Assembly: GCF_023008405.1 (NCBI RefSeq)
Contig: NZ_CP095376.1
Span: 6,614,501-6,678,500 of the forward strand
Length of the DNA: 64,000 nucleotides
Source: Amycolatopsis sp. FBCC-B4732
GTDB lineage: Bacteria; Actinomycetota; Actinomycetes; Mycobacteriales; Pseudonocardiaceae
Direction: 5' to 3'
In this document: positions 26,343 through 35,269 of the stretch, one piece after another
Position numbering within the stretch: position 1 is the first letter of the stretch
Layout of the letters: the number at the start of each line of letters is the position of its first letter
Position numbers and translations under genes: made by a program
The notes under the pieces: model-generated
Databases searched by the model: none
What the model was told of the DNA's origin: nothing
The model's input: only the letters and a program-made list of their open reading frames with translations

Positions 26343-27213
26343 GGGCACTCCTCACCAGCGGCACGCCGCGCAACGCCTTGCCGGCGCGGGACAGGGGCCC
26401 GCGGTCGGCCTGCCCGAACGAGCGTTCCAGGTAGTGCTGGCCGACGCCGGCGACGGTCACCACGACCATGTACCAGACGGCCGCGGCCAGCAGCGTCTCC
26501 ATCACCAGCAGGTTGTTGGACGAGATGTTGTTGGCCGCGTGGATCAGCTCGGTCACGCCGATCACCGACGCCATCGACGTGCCCTTGAGCATGTTGATGA
26601 AGTCGTTGCCGGTCGGCGGGATGATCACGCGCATGGCCTGGGGCAGCACGACCCGGCGCAGCGCGGCGGCCGGCGTCATGCCGATCGACTTCGCCGCTTC
26701 CGTCTGCCCGCTGTCGACGCTGTTCAGGCCCGCCCGCACGATTTCGGCCATGTACGCGCTTTCGTTGAGCGCCAGGCCGAGGAACGCGGCGGTGAACGCG
26801 CTGATCAGCACATTCGTCTGCTCGTGGACCAGGAAAGGGATGTCGATGACCGGGAAGACGAGCGCCAGATTGTACCAGAGCAGGATCTGCAGCAGCACCG
26901 GCAGCCCGCGGAAGATCCAGATGTACCCGGCGGCGAACCACCGGGCGACCGGGTTGGCGCTGCGGCGCAGCAGGGCGATGACGATGCCGAGCACGATCGC
27001 GACGGCCTGGGACAGCACCGCCAGCACGACGGTGTTGAGCAGGCCGGTCGCCATCACCTTGTAGAAGACGAAGTCCGGGACCTGGTTCCACTCGATCTGC
27101 GCGTTGCCGAGCGCGATGCCCAGCAGCACGAGCAGCGCGAGGATGATCGCGGCGGCGACCCAGCGGCCCCAGTGCCGGAGCCGGACGATGGGCAGTGGCT
27201 CAGGACCCGCCAT
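26335..27213 (-). CDS. Polar amino acid ABC transporter permease
   Basis: 292 residues with an N-terminal extra helix (RWVAAAIILALLVLLGIALG), then the HisM/GlnP domain: ATGLLNTVVLAVLSQAVAIV, YIWIFRGLPVLLQILLWYN, ALNESAYMAEIVRAGLNSV and the EAA loop EAAKSIGMTPAAALRRVVLPQ. The 50-odd residues between the first helix and the TM domain resemble single-chain amino acid permeases. ATG at 27213 has AGGAGG 9 bases upstream. It overlaps the binding-protein gene by 14 bases. Confidence 0.9.
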   Translation of the reverse strand: MAGPEPLPIVRLRHWGRWVAAAIILALLVLLGIALGNAQIEWNQVPDFVFYKVMATGLLNTVVLAVLSQAVAIVLGIVIALLRRSANPVARWFAAGYIWIFRGLPVLLQILLWYNLALVFPVIDIPFLVHEQTNVLISAFTAAFLGLALNESAYMAEIVRAGLNSVDSGQTEAAKSIGMTPAAALRRVVLPQAMRVIIPPTGNDFINMLKGTSMASVIGVTELIHAANNISSNNLLVMETLLAAAVWYMVVVTVAGVGQHYLERSFGQADRGPLSRAGKALRGVPLVRSARV

Positions 27214-28150
27214 TGACCGCGGCCTCCTTGATCGCGCCCTGCTCGACACCCCACGCCTGCAGGATCTTGCCGTAGGTGCCGTCGGCGATCAGGGCCTGCA
27301 GCGCCTTCTGCACGGAGTCGCGCAGCGGCGCGTTCGCCTTGGTGACGCCGATGCCGTACGGCCCGCCCTCGATCGGCTCGCCCGGGACGACCTCGAAGAA
27401 CTTACCCTCGCCCGCGGTGCGCGAGATGTACACGGCGCTGGGCAGGTCGTTGAGGATCGCGGCGACGCGACCGGTGCGCAGCTGGTTCTGGTTCTGGTTG
27501 TCGCTGTCGGTCGCGGTGACGTTCACCGCGGGCTTGCCCGCCGACGTGCACTTGGCGCTCTGCGCCTCGGCGAACTTCTGGTGGCTGGTGCCCTGCACGA
27601 CGGCGACGTTCTTGCCGCACAGGGCGTCCGGGCCGGTGATGCCGTCCGGGTTGCCCTTGCGGGTCATGATCGTGATGCCCGAGGTGAAGTAGTCGACGAA
27701 GTCGATCTGCGCCTGGCGGGCCTTGGTGTCGTTCATGCCGGCCATCGTCAGGTCGATGCGGCCGGACTGGAGGCTGGTGATCAGCGAGCCGAACGCCATG
27801 TCCTGGTGGGTCACGGTGACGCCGAGCTTGGCGGCGACCGCCTTGGCGAGGTCGACCTCGTAGCCGACCGGGGTCTTGCCGTCGGCGGCGTAGAAGTTGT
27901 TGGGCGCGGACTGCAGGTTCGACGCCAGGTGCAGCACGCCCGCCTGCTTGACGTTGTCCGGCAGGGCGGCGTTGAGCTGCGCGTCCTTCTGCACGCCCTG
28001 GACGATCGCGGCGGTGTCCGGGATGCCGGACGCGGGCGCGCCGGCGGCTTGCGACGTCCCGCCCGCGCCGTCCGGACCCCCACCGCAGGCGGTCACCAGG
28101 ACGGCCAGGCTCGCGAGCAACACCGCCTGCGCGGCACGTGAACGGGACAT
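27200..28150 (-). CDS. Polar amino acid ABC transporter substrate-binding lipoprotein
   Basis: 316 residues with a signal peptide and lipobox LVTAC (Cys about 22). Type-II amino-acid-binding fold: VLHLASNLQSAPNNFYAADG, TPVGYEVDLAKAVAAKLGVT, FGSLITSLQSGRIDLTMAGM, KNVAVVQGTSHQKFA and GPYGIGVTKANAPLRDSVQK. The ligand is unknown; the PLP enzyme in the same operon suggests an unusual amino acid or amine. ATG at 28150 follows GGAGG. It is the first gene of the operon, read from the promoter with direct repeats at 28186-28220. Confidence 0.9.
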   Translation of the reverse strand: MSRSRAAQAVLLASLAVLVTACGGGPDGAGGTSQAAGAPASGIPDTAAIVQGVQKDAQLNAALPDNVKQAGVLHLASNLQSAPNNFYAADGKTPVGYEVDLAKAVAAKLGVTVTHQDMAFGSLITSLQSGRIDLTMAGMNDTKARQAQIDFVDYFTSGITIMTRKGNPDGITGPDALCGKNVAVVQGTSHQKFAEAQSAKCTSAGKPAVNVTATDSDNQNQNQLRTGRVAAILNDLPSAVYISRTAGEGKFFEVVPGEPIEGGPYGIGVTKANAPLRDSVQKALQALIADGTYGKILQAWGVEQGAIKEAAVNGGS

Positions 28151-28185
28151 AGCGGACCTCCACTGTTCGGCTGGCCGGAACGGTA

Positions 28186-28220
28186 CAACTCGTTGTTGAA
28201 GAGGTCAACTGGCTGTTGAA
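28186..28220. promoter_or_regulatory. Two tandem operator-like repeats 20 bp apart in a divergent promoter
   Basis: CAACTCGTTGTTGAA (28186-28200) and CAACTGGCTGTTGAA (28206-28220) are direct repeats with a 20-bp period, so they lie on the same helix face. Each also contains the dyad CAAC-N7-GTTG. They lie between the divergent amino acid importer operon and the oxidoreductase gene. The HTH of the PLP-enzyme fusion is the obvious candidate to bind here. Confidence 0.6.
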
Positions 28221-28246
28221 ATCTGGTCCGGTGCTAACTTGCGCGG

Positions 28247-29233
28247 ATGAGCCTGCGGATCGGCATCCTGGGTGCGGCCCGAATCGCCCCCACCGCCCTG
28301 GTCAAGCCCGCTTCTTCGCACTCCTCGGTCACGGTCGGCGCCGTCGCGGCGCGTTCGCTCGAGCGCGCGCAAGCGTTTGCGGCCCGCCACGGGATCCCGC
28401 GGGCGCACGGGTCGTACGAGGACCTGCTGGCCGATCCGGACATCGACGCCGTCTACAACCCGCTCCCCAACGGCCTGCACGGCCGGTGGACGCGGGCGGC
28501 GCTGGAGGCGGGCAAGCACGTGCTGTGCGAGAAGCCGTTCACGGCGAACGCGGCGGAGGCCCGGGAGATCGCTTCGCTGGCTTCTTCGTCGGACCGCGTC
28601 GTGATGGAGGCGTTCCACTACCGCTATCACCCGCTGGCGCTGCGGGTGGAGGAGATCGTGGCGTCCGGCGAGCTGGGCGAGCTGGCGCGCGTCGAGACGG
28701 CGGTGTGCTTCCCCCTGCCGAAGTTCTCGGACATCCGCTACGACTACGCGCTGGCGGGCGGCGCGACGATGGACGCGGGCTGCTACGCGGTCCACATGGC
28801 CCGGATCTTCGGCGGCGTCGGGACCCCGTCGGTGGTCTCGGCTTCGGCTCGCCTGCGGTCCCCGCGGGTCGACCGGGCGATGACGGCGGAGCTGCGCTTC
28901 CCGTCGGGTCACACGGGCCGGGTGACGTGCTCGCTGTGGTCGTCTTCGCTGCTGCGGCTCAGCGCGAAGGTGATCGGCTCGAAGGGGTCGATCGCGGTGT
29001 TCAACCCGGTGGCGCCCCAGGCGTACCACCGGTTCCGGGTCGACGTCGCCGGTACGCGGCGCACGGAGAAGTTCCCGCGCCGCGCGTCGTACGCCTACCA
29101 GCTGGACGCGTTCGCGGCGGCGGTCCTGGAAGGTGCCCCGGTGAAGACGTCGGCGGCGGACGCGGTGGAGACGATGACGGTGCTCGACGAGATCTACCGC
29201 GCGGCCGGGCTGCCGCTGCGCGAACCGAGCTGA
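28247..29233 (+). CDS. Gfo/Idh/MocA family oxidoreductase
   Basis: 328 residues. An N-terminal Rossmann fold (LRIGILGAARIAPTALVKPA), VEEIV and YNPLPNGLHGRWTRAALEAG, the conserved HVLCEKPFTANAAEA with the EKP lysine, and the C-terminal substrate domain (GGATMDAGCYAVHMARIFGG, with Asp and His of the active site). NAD(P)-dependent oxidation or reduction of a sugar, inositol or related compound is expected; the substrate is unknown. It shares its promoter region with the divergent amino acid importer. Its last 40 bases overlap the convergent NADAR gene. Confidence 0.88.
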   Translation: MSLRIGILGAARIAPTALVKPASSHSSVTVGAVAARSLERAQAFAARHGIPRAHGSYEDLLADPDIDAVYNPLPNGLHGRWTRAALEAGKHVLCEKPFTANAAEAREIASLASSSDRVVMEAFHYRYHPLALRVEEIVASGELGELARVETAVCFPLPKFSDIRYDYALAGGATMDAGCYAVHMARIFGGVGTPSVVSASARLRSPRVDRAMTAELRFPSGHTGRVTCSLWSSSLLRLSAKVIGSKGSIAVFNPVAPQAYHRFRVDVAGTRRTEKFPRRASYAYQLDAFAAAVLEGAPVKTSAADAVETMTVLDEIYRAAGLPLREPS

Positions 29234-29775
29234 GCCCGGACGTCGGCGAGGGCGAAGCCGAGCAGGTTGAGCCCCCGCCAGGCCCGCGGCTTTTCGGCCC
29301 GCGGGTCGTCCGCCGCCAGGCCGATCCCCCAGACCCGGTCGACCGGGCTCGCCTCGACGAGCACCCGCTCGCCGGTCCCGGCCAGGTAGTCCCCGAGTTC
29401 CGGGTGCTGCGCGAACTTGGCGGCGTTGCCCGCCACCACGATTTCCCGGCGGTGGGCGACCCAAGCCGCTTCGTCGAACCGGCGCACCTGGCGGCCGAAG
29501 TCCTTGGCCTGCTTCGGGTGCACCGCGGTCAGCACCCGCGCGGCCACCTCCTCGTCGCCGAAGAGCAGCGCCTTGCGCCACATCATGTAGTGCTCGGCGG
29601 TGGCGAACCGGACGTCGTCGAGTACGAACGGCGCCGGCCACCACTGGCTGAAGCACCCGGAGCCGACTCCGCCGCCGCGAGGCGGGCGATGGCCCCAGAA
29701 GCAGAGGTACTTGAACCGCTGACCCGCGTCGAGGGCGCGGGTCAGCTCCTCGACGCTGCGCGGCTGACTGCTCAT
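29194..29775 (-). CDS. NADAR family protein (YbiA-like)
   Basis: 193 residues. NADAR motifs: FKYLCFWGHRPPRGGGVG, CFSQWWPAPFVLDDVRFATA, EHYMMWRKALLFGDEE, FAQHPELGDYLAGTGERVLV, VDRVWGIGLAADDPRA and WRGLNLLGFALADVR. YbiA-like members hydrolyse the N-glycosidic bond of riboflavin precursors and others act on ADP-ribose adducts. ATG at 29775 gives the standard NADAR length. Overlaps the convergent oxidoreductase by 40 bases in a different frame. Confidence 0.88.
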   Translation of the reverse strand: MSSQPRSVEELTRALDAGQRFKYLCFWGHRPPRGGGVGSGCFSQWWPAPFVLDDVRFATAEHYMMWRKALLFGDEEVAARVLTAVHPKQAKDFGRQVRRFDEAAWVAHRREIVVAGNAAKFAQHPELGDYLAGTGERVLVEASPVDRVWGIGLAADDPRAEKPRAWRGLNLLGFALADVRAQLGSRSGSPAAR

Positions 29776-29845
29776 GGCGCCAGTTTCACGCACGTACCGG
29801 CCGCTCCGCACCCGAAATTCGGGGCGGAACGGCCGGCGCGCCGGG

Positions 29846-31051
29846 TCAAGCTGCCACGTAGTTGCCGCTCAGGATGAGCAGGACCTGGATCGTAATGCCC
29901 GTGCCGTAGTAGTCCGTCGCGTCCGGGGACCACGACGAGACCGCCGTCCACAGCTTGTCCAGCCACGCCTGGCTGCCCGGGTCCGCCATCGCCGCCACCG
30001 CGAACGGCGCCGTGAAGCACGGGTGCTGGCCGCTTTCGGTCTTCGAGCCCGACAGCGAGTAGCCGCTCTGGATCTTCGCCGGGTCGCTGCCCGTGGCGGA
30101 CTTGATCCACGTCGTCATCTTGCGGACCTGCGCGGCCGCGGCGCTGTTCGGGGCCGTGATCGCGTCGACGCCGAGGCGCCACGGGTCACGGCACGCGTTC
30201 CAGCTGTACTTGCCGTCGTACGGGCCTTCCAGGAACTCCGCCGGCGCCGGCTTCGGGGTCGAGTTCGTGTTGACCACGAAGTCCGGCAGCAGGCCCGTGT
30301 TCGGCGCGTACTGCGACTGCAGCTGGCTCACCGCGGTCTCCGACCGGGTCCGGACCGACGTCCAGAAGCTGTCGCCGGTGGCCGTGGCAAACGCCCGCAG
30401 GTGCCCGGGCATCCAGTCCGACGAGCGCGAGCTGTTCTTGTACTCCGCGTCGTTGCCCCAGTCGCCGAGCAGCGTGAACTTCGTGGTGCCATTGACCTCG
30501 GACTTCTTGATGGCGTTGATGATCCGGACAGCTTCGGCCTTGTAGTTGACCGAGCCCGTGCTGCCCCACTTCTTGTCGGCGATCAGCAGGCCGTACGCGA
30601 TTTCGAGGTCGCCGTCGGTGGCCGAGTCGCTGCCGTTGACGCTCTTGCAGTTCGCGTCCTGCTCGGCCGCGTGCAGGTCCTTGTTGTTGACCGACGGGTG
30701 GGCCTTCACGAACTTCAGGATCCCGTCGACGATCGAGCGCGCCTGCGTGTCCTTGTCCGCCATCATCGCCGAGATCGTCAGGCCGTAGCCCTCGCCCTCG
30801 GCGACGAACGAGTGGTCGGCGTCCTTCGACAGCACGGCGTAGGTGCCGCTGCCGCACTTGTTCGTGAGGAAGTTCTTCTTCCAGAAGTCGTAGTACTTCT
30901 GCAGCGCGGCATCCTGGGTGGCCTGCGAGACGGACGGCCGCAGCGTGCCCGGCACGTACGGGGTGCCCGCCGCGGACGCGGTCGTCGGCACGCTCAGCAG
31001 CCCGGCGGCCAGCGCGGCCGAAGCCACCACCGCCCGGACGATCTTCTTCAT
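29846..31051 (-). CDS. Secreted glycoside hydrolase family 8
   Basis: 401 residues. The signal peptide MKKIVRAVVASAALAAGLLS is cleaved near TASAA|GTPY. The GH8 (alpha/alpha)6 barrel shows VAEGEGYGLTISAMMADKDT (with the catalytic acid Glu), NGSDSATDGDLEIAYGLLIA (catalytic Asp region), LLGDWGNDAEYKNSSRSSDW and KYSWNACRDPWRLGVDAI. The family includes endoglucanases, chitosanases, lichenases and xylanases. GEGYG is shared by most, so the substrate is not decided. ATG at 31051 has GGAGGAG. No carbohydrate-binding module. Confidence 0.88.
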   Translation of the reverse strand: MKKIVRAVVASAALAAGLLSVPTTASAAGTPYVPGTLRPSVSQATQDAALQKYYDFWKKNFLTNKCGSGTYAVLSKDADHSFVAEGEGYGLTISAMMADKDTQARSIVDGILKFVKAHPSVNNKDLHAAEQDANCKSVNGSDSATDGDLEIAYGLLIADKKWGSTGSVNYKAEAVRIINAIKKSEVNGTTKFTLLGDWGNDAEYKNSSRSSDWMPGHLRAFATATGDSFWTSVRTRSETAVSQLQSQYAPNTGLLPDFVVNTNSTPKPAPAEFLEGPYDGKYSWNACRDPWRLGVDAITAPNSAAAAQVRKMTTWIKSATGSDPAKIQSGYSLSGSKTESGQHPCFTAPFAVAAMADPGSQAWLDKLWTAVSSWSPDATDYYGTGITIQVLLILSGNYVAA

Positions 31052-31130
31052 CGCTCCTCCGTAAAGACATCGTTGGCTGCGGCGAGGGCGATGTGAGCGT
31101 GCCAGAAGGTTCAAGACCTGGTCAAGACTG

Positions 31131-31147
31131 TTAGGAAACTTTCCTTA
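31131..31147. promoter_or_regulatory. Palindromic operator upstream of the GH8 gene
   Basis: TTAGGAAA and TTTCCTTA flank a single C at 31131-31147 (7 of 8 pairs match), 80-96 bases before the GH8 start and about 60 before the flavin-protein start. A dyad of this kind before a glycosidase suggests a carbon-source repressor of the LacI or ROK type. The regulator is not in the window. Confidence 0.45.
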
Positions 31148-31206
31148 CTATGACCGTGAGTGGTCTCACCAGGACCCCGGCACCCGGACGGACTAGCGTG
31201 GGTCCC

Positions 31207-31605
31207 ATGAAGCTCGACGACCGCGGCCCCGACTTCCGCACGTTCTGGACCGAACGCCGGCTGGCCACCCTCACCACGGTCCGGCCCGACGGCACGCCGC
31301 ACGTCGTCGCGGTCGGCGTCACCGTGGACTTCGACGCCGGTCTCGCCCGCGTGATCACGTTCGCCTCCTCGGTCAAGGCGCGGCTGATCCGGGCCGCGGG
31401 CGCCGACGGCGTCCCCGTCGCGGCCTGCCAGCTGGACGGCCCGAAGTGGTCCACTTTGGAGGGTCGAGCGGTGCTGCGCGACGACCCGGAGTCGGTGCGC
31501 GACGCGGAAAACCGCTACGCCGCCCGCTACCGCCAGCCCAAGCCCAACCCCCAGCGGGTGGTCCTGGAGATAGCCGTCACCCGGGTACTCGGTAACGTCT
31601 CGTGA
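31207..31605 (+). CDS. Pyridoxamine 5'-phosphate oxidase-like protein (PPOX class, probably F420- or flavin-dependent)
   Basis: 132 residues of the split-barrel flavin-binding fold: FRTFWTERRLATLTTVRPDG, TPHVVAVGVTVDF, ASSVKARLIRAAG, LDGPKWSTLEGRAVLRDDPE and ENRYAARYRQPKPNPQRVVL. Length and pattern fit the PPOX-class F420-dependent group common in actinomycetes. Substrate unknown. The TGA stop lies inside the left arm of the hairpin at 31599-31643. Confidence 0.8.
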   Translation: MKLDDRGPDFRTFWTERRLATLTTVRPDGTPHVVAVGVTVDFDAGLARVITFASSVKARLIRAAGADGVPVAACQLDGPKWSTLEGRAVLRDDPESVRDAENRYAARYRQPKPNPQRVVLEIAVTRVLGNVS

Positions 31606-31643
31606 GTGTCAGGGCGGTTCCACCCGCCCTGAACACTCACGAG
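31599..31643. repeat. Dispersed palindromic element (copy 2) carrying the stop codons of two convergent genes
   Basis: Arms 31599-31617 and 31624-31643 pair with a one-base bulge, and the arm sequence is nearly that of the hairpin at 11808-11849 (TCGTGAGTGT, AGGGCGG). Each arm contains a TGA: one ends the plus-strand flavin protein (31603-31605), the other the minus-strand TetR gene (31637-31639). It should act as a bidirectional mRNA 3' hairpin. Confidence 0.85.
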
Positions 31644-32178
31644 GCGCGGGCGTGCACCAGCCGCGTGTACTCCGCCAGCAGGGTGGCCAGCTCGCTGTGC
31701 TCCCCCGCCGATGCCAGCTGCTGGTGACCCACCAGCATCGCCATGCCCAGCGACGTCAGCGTCCGCGCGAGGTCGCCGTCGCCGACGATGCCCTTGACCG
31801 CCTTGCCGACCGTGCGCACCCGCGCGGAGTCGACGCGTTTCTGCGCCGCCCGCACGGTTTCGTCGTTCGCCGCCCACGCCCGGATGGCGGCTTCGGCCTC
31901 GTGCGGCAGCCCGAGCGTCAGGTCCATCAGCGCGGCGAAGTCGGCCGACGGACCGCCGCTGCCGAAGTTCCCTTCGCGCAGGATGCGCACCTGCCGGTTC
32001 TCCCAGTGGTCCAGCAGCTGCTCGACGAACCCCGGCCAGCCGCCGAAGTGGTGGTAGAACGACCCGCTCGTGACGCCGAGGCCGCGGCACAGCCGGCCGA
32101 CGTTCAGCTCGGTGAACCCGTGCTCCGCCAGCACGTCCAATGCGGCCGCGAAGTACGCGTCCCGCGTCACCGGGGGCA

Positions 32179-32179
<1 letters not shown>
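31637..32179 (-). CDS. TetR family transcriptional regulator
   Basis: 180 residues. N-terminal HTH: TRDAYFAAALDVLAEHGFTE, NVGRLCRGLGVTSGSFYHHF (recognition helix) and GGWPGFVEQLLDHWE. The C-terminal ligand domain is divergent. ATG at 32179 shares one base with the stop of the acyl-CoA ligase (TGATG), so both are one operon. The palindrome at 33750-33769 before the ligase is the likely operator, and fatty acyl compounds the likely ligand class. Confidence 0.9.
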
Positions 32180-33723
<1,544 letters not shown>

Positions 33724-33749
33724 GGCGGGTTCCCTCCGGCCGGCGCTGG

Positions 33750-33769
33750 ACCATAGACCGGTCTATGGT
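33750..33769. promoter_or_regulatory. Perfect 20-bp palindromic TetR operator
   Basis: ACCATAGACCGGTCTATGGT reads the same on both strands and lies 27-46 bases before the acyl-CoA ligase start. The ATAGACCGGTCTAT core is typical of TetR-family sites. The TetR protein encoded downstream in the same operon should bind it, giving autoregulation. Confidence 0.8.
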
Positions 33770-33815
33770 GCGCCGCGGCCCGCCGGGCGTCAATACCCGG
33801 CGGGCCGGCGGCTTT

Positions 33816-34217
33816 TCACGCGACAGCAGTACCTTCCAGCTCCACCAGCAGCGTGGGAATCGCCAACCGCGTCACGCCGAGCATCGTGGTGGCGGGCGCG
33901 GCCCCGGCCGCACCGAGCCGGCCCGCGAGCACGCCGTAGTGCTGGAAGAGCAGGTCGACGTCGGTCGTGTAGACGGTCAGCCGGACGAGGTCGCCCAACG
34001 TCATCCCGCCCTCGCCGAGCACCGCCTCGAGGTTGTCGAGGCTCAACGCCAGCTGCGCCGCGAGGTCGCCGTCGTGCTGGGGTTCGCCGTCGCCGTTCAT
34101 CGCGGTCTGCCCGGCGCAGTACAGCGTCCGGGCGGGCCCGGTGACGAGTTCGCCCTGGTGGTAGCCCAGCGCGACCGACCACGGCCACGGGTTGACCGCC
34201 GTTCGTTCCACAGCCAC
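33816..34217 (-). CDS. RidA family protein (enamine/imine deaminase type), copy 1
   Basis: About 133 residues. RidA/YjgF fold: WSVALGYHQGELVTGPARTL, LYCAGQTAMNGDGEPQHDGD, AAQLALSLDNLEAVLGEGG, RLTVYTTDVDLLFQHYGVLA and PATTMLGVTRLAIPTLLVEL. The Arg that binds the substrate carboxylate in true RidA (usually in an R-x2-VxV context) is not certain, so deaminase activity is not assured. Start GTG at 34217 (or 34211), with GGATGGAG just upstream. Divergent from a WYL regulator across the palindrome at 34259-34289. Confidence 0.8.
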   Translation of the reverse strand: MAVERTAVNPWPWSVALGYHQGELVTGPARTLYCAGQTAMNGDGEPQHDGDLAAQLALSLDNLEAVLGEGGMTLGDLVRLTVYTTDVDLLFQHYGVLAGRLGAAGAAPATTMLGVTRLAIPTLLVELEGTAVA

Positions 34218-34258
34218 TTCACTCCATCCGTTCGTAGACAGTGCGAAGAGCCTCGCAA

Positions 34259-34289
34259 CCAATACACGACATCCTGTGTCGTGTATTGG
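34259..34289. promoter_or_regulatory. 12-bp inverted repeat operator between ridA-like gene and WYL regulator
   Basis: CCAATACACGAC (34259-34270) and GTCGTGTATTGG (34278-34289) are perfectly complementary with a 7-base spacer. The site lies 42 bases before the RidA-like start and 15 before the regulator start. It should be the operator of the WYL regulator for both genes. Confidence 0.75.
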
Positions 34290-34303
34290 GCTACGGTTTC
34301 CGC

Positions 34304-35269
34304 GTGCGCGCCGACCGGCTGGTGTCCCTGGTGCTGCTGCTGCGCCGGCACGGCCGGCTGTCCGCGGCCACACTGGCGCGCGAGCTGGAGGTGTCGACCC
34401 GCACGGTGCTGCGCGACATCGAGGCGCTGTCCACGGCGGGCGTCCCGGTCTACGCCGAGCGCGGGCGGCACGGTGGTTTCGCGCTGCTGCCGGGGTTCCG
34501 GACCGAGCTCACCGGCCTGACCCACGACGAGGCCCTCGCCCTGCTGATCGCCGGCTCCCGCCGCGGCGCCCCGGCGTTCGGCCTCGGCTCGGCGCTGGCG
34601 TCCGCGATGCTCAAGGTGGTCGACGCACTCCCCGAGAGCCAGCGCGACACCGCGGCGAGCGTGGCCGAGCGGCTGCTCGTCGACCCGGCGACCGACCTCC
34701 TCGCCCGCCGGCCGGCCGCGGAGGAGGTACCCGACGAGATCGTGGCCGAGGTCCGGCGCGCGGTGTTCGCCGGCCACCGGCTGCGCATCCGCTACGCGGC
34801 CGTCGACGAGCCGCCGAAGTGGCGGACGGTGGACCCGATCGGGCTGGTCACCGTGCGCGAACAGGGTTACCTGCTGGCCACGCGGTCCGGCGAGGACCGC
34901 ACCTACCGGCTGTCCCGGATCCACGCGGCCGAGGAGCTGGACGAGCCCGCGCAGCGACCGGAGCGCGTCGACCTGGACCGGGCGTGGCAGGAGCGCAGCA
35001 CGCGGTTCCGCACCGGCGGCGAGCAGGTCACCGTGCTGGCGAGGGTGGCCGCGGCCCGGCGGGAGGAGCTGACGGCGACCGCACTGACCGCCACCGAGCC
35101 GGCCGGCACCGGCGGCTGGGTGCGGCTTTCGCTGGCCTTCCAGGACCGGCGGCACGCCGAGTGGGCGCTGTGGCAGCTCGGCGTGGACGCGGAAGTCCTT
35201 GCACCGCAGTGGTTGCGAACCGCGTTGCACGACCGGGCCACGGCGATCGCCGGGCTTTACGAGACCTAG
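34304..35269 (+). CDS. WYL-domain transcriptional regulator (YafY/DeoR-HTH type)
   Basis: 321 residues. N-terminal HTH_11: RADRLVSLVLLLRRHGRLSA, TLARELEVSTRTVLRDIEAL. The WYL domain lies at about 140-210 (HRLRIRYAAVDEPPKWRTVD, PIGLVTVREQGYLLATRSGE, DRTYRLSRIHAAEEL), followed by the WCX extension. GTG at 34304 opens the HTH directly; an earlier in-frame start would place the operator inside the gene. The message may be leaderless because TATTGGGCTACGG lies just before the start. The TAG stop (35267-35269) sits in CTAG, the insertion site of the following IS remnant. Confidence 0.88.
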   Translation: MRADRLVSLVLLLRRHGRLSAATLARELEVSTRTVLRDIEALSTAGVPVYAERGRHGGFALLPGFRTELTGLTHDEALALLIAGSRRGAPAFGLGSALASAMLKVVDALPESQRDTAASVAERLLVDPATDLLARRPAAEEVPDEIVAEVRRAVFAGHRLRIRYAAVDEPPKWRTVDPIGLVTVREQGYLLATRSGEDRTYRLSRIHAAEELDEPAQRPERVDLDRAWQERSTRFRTGGEQVTVLARVAAARREELTATALTATEPAGTGGWVRLSLAFQDRRHAEWALWQLGVDAEVLAPQWLRTALHDRATAIAGLYET

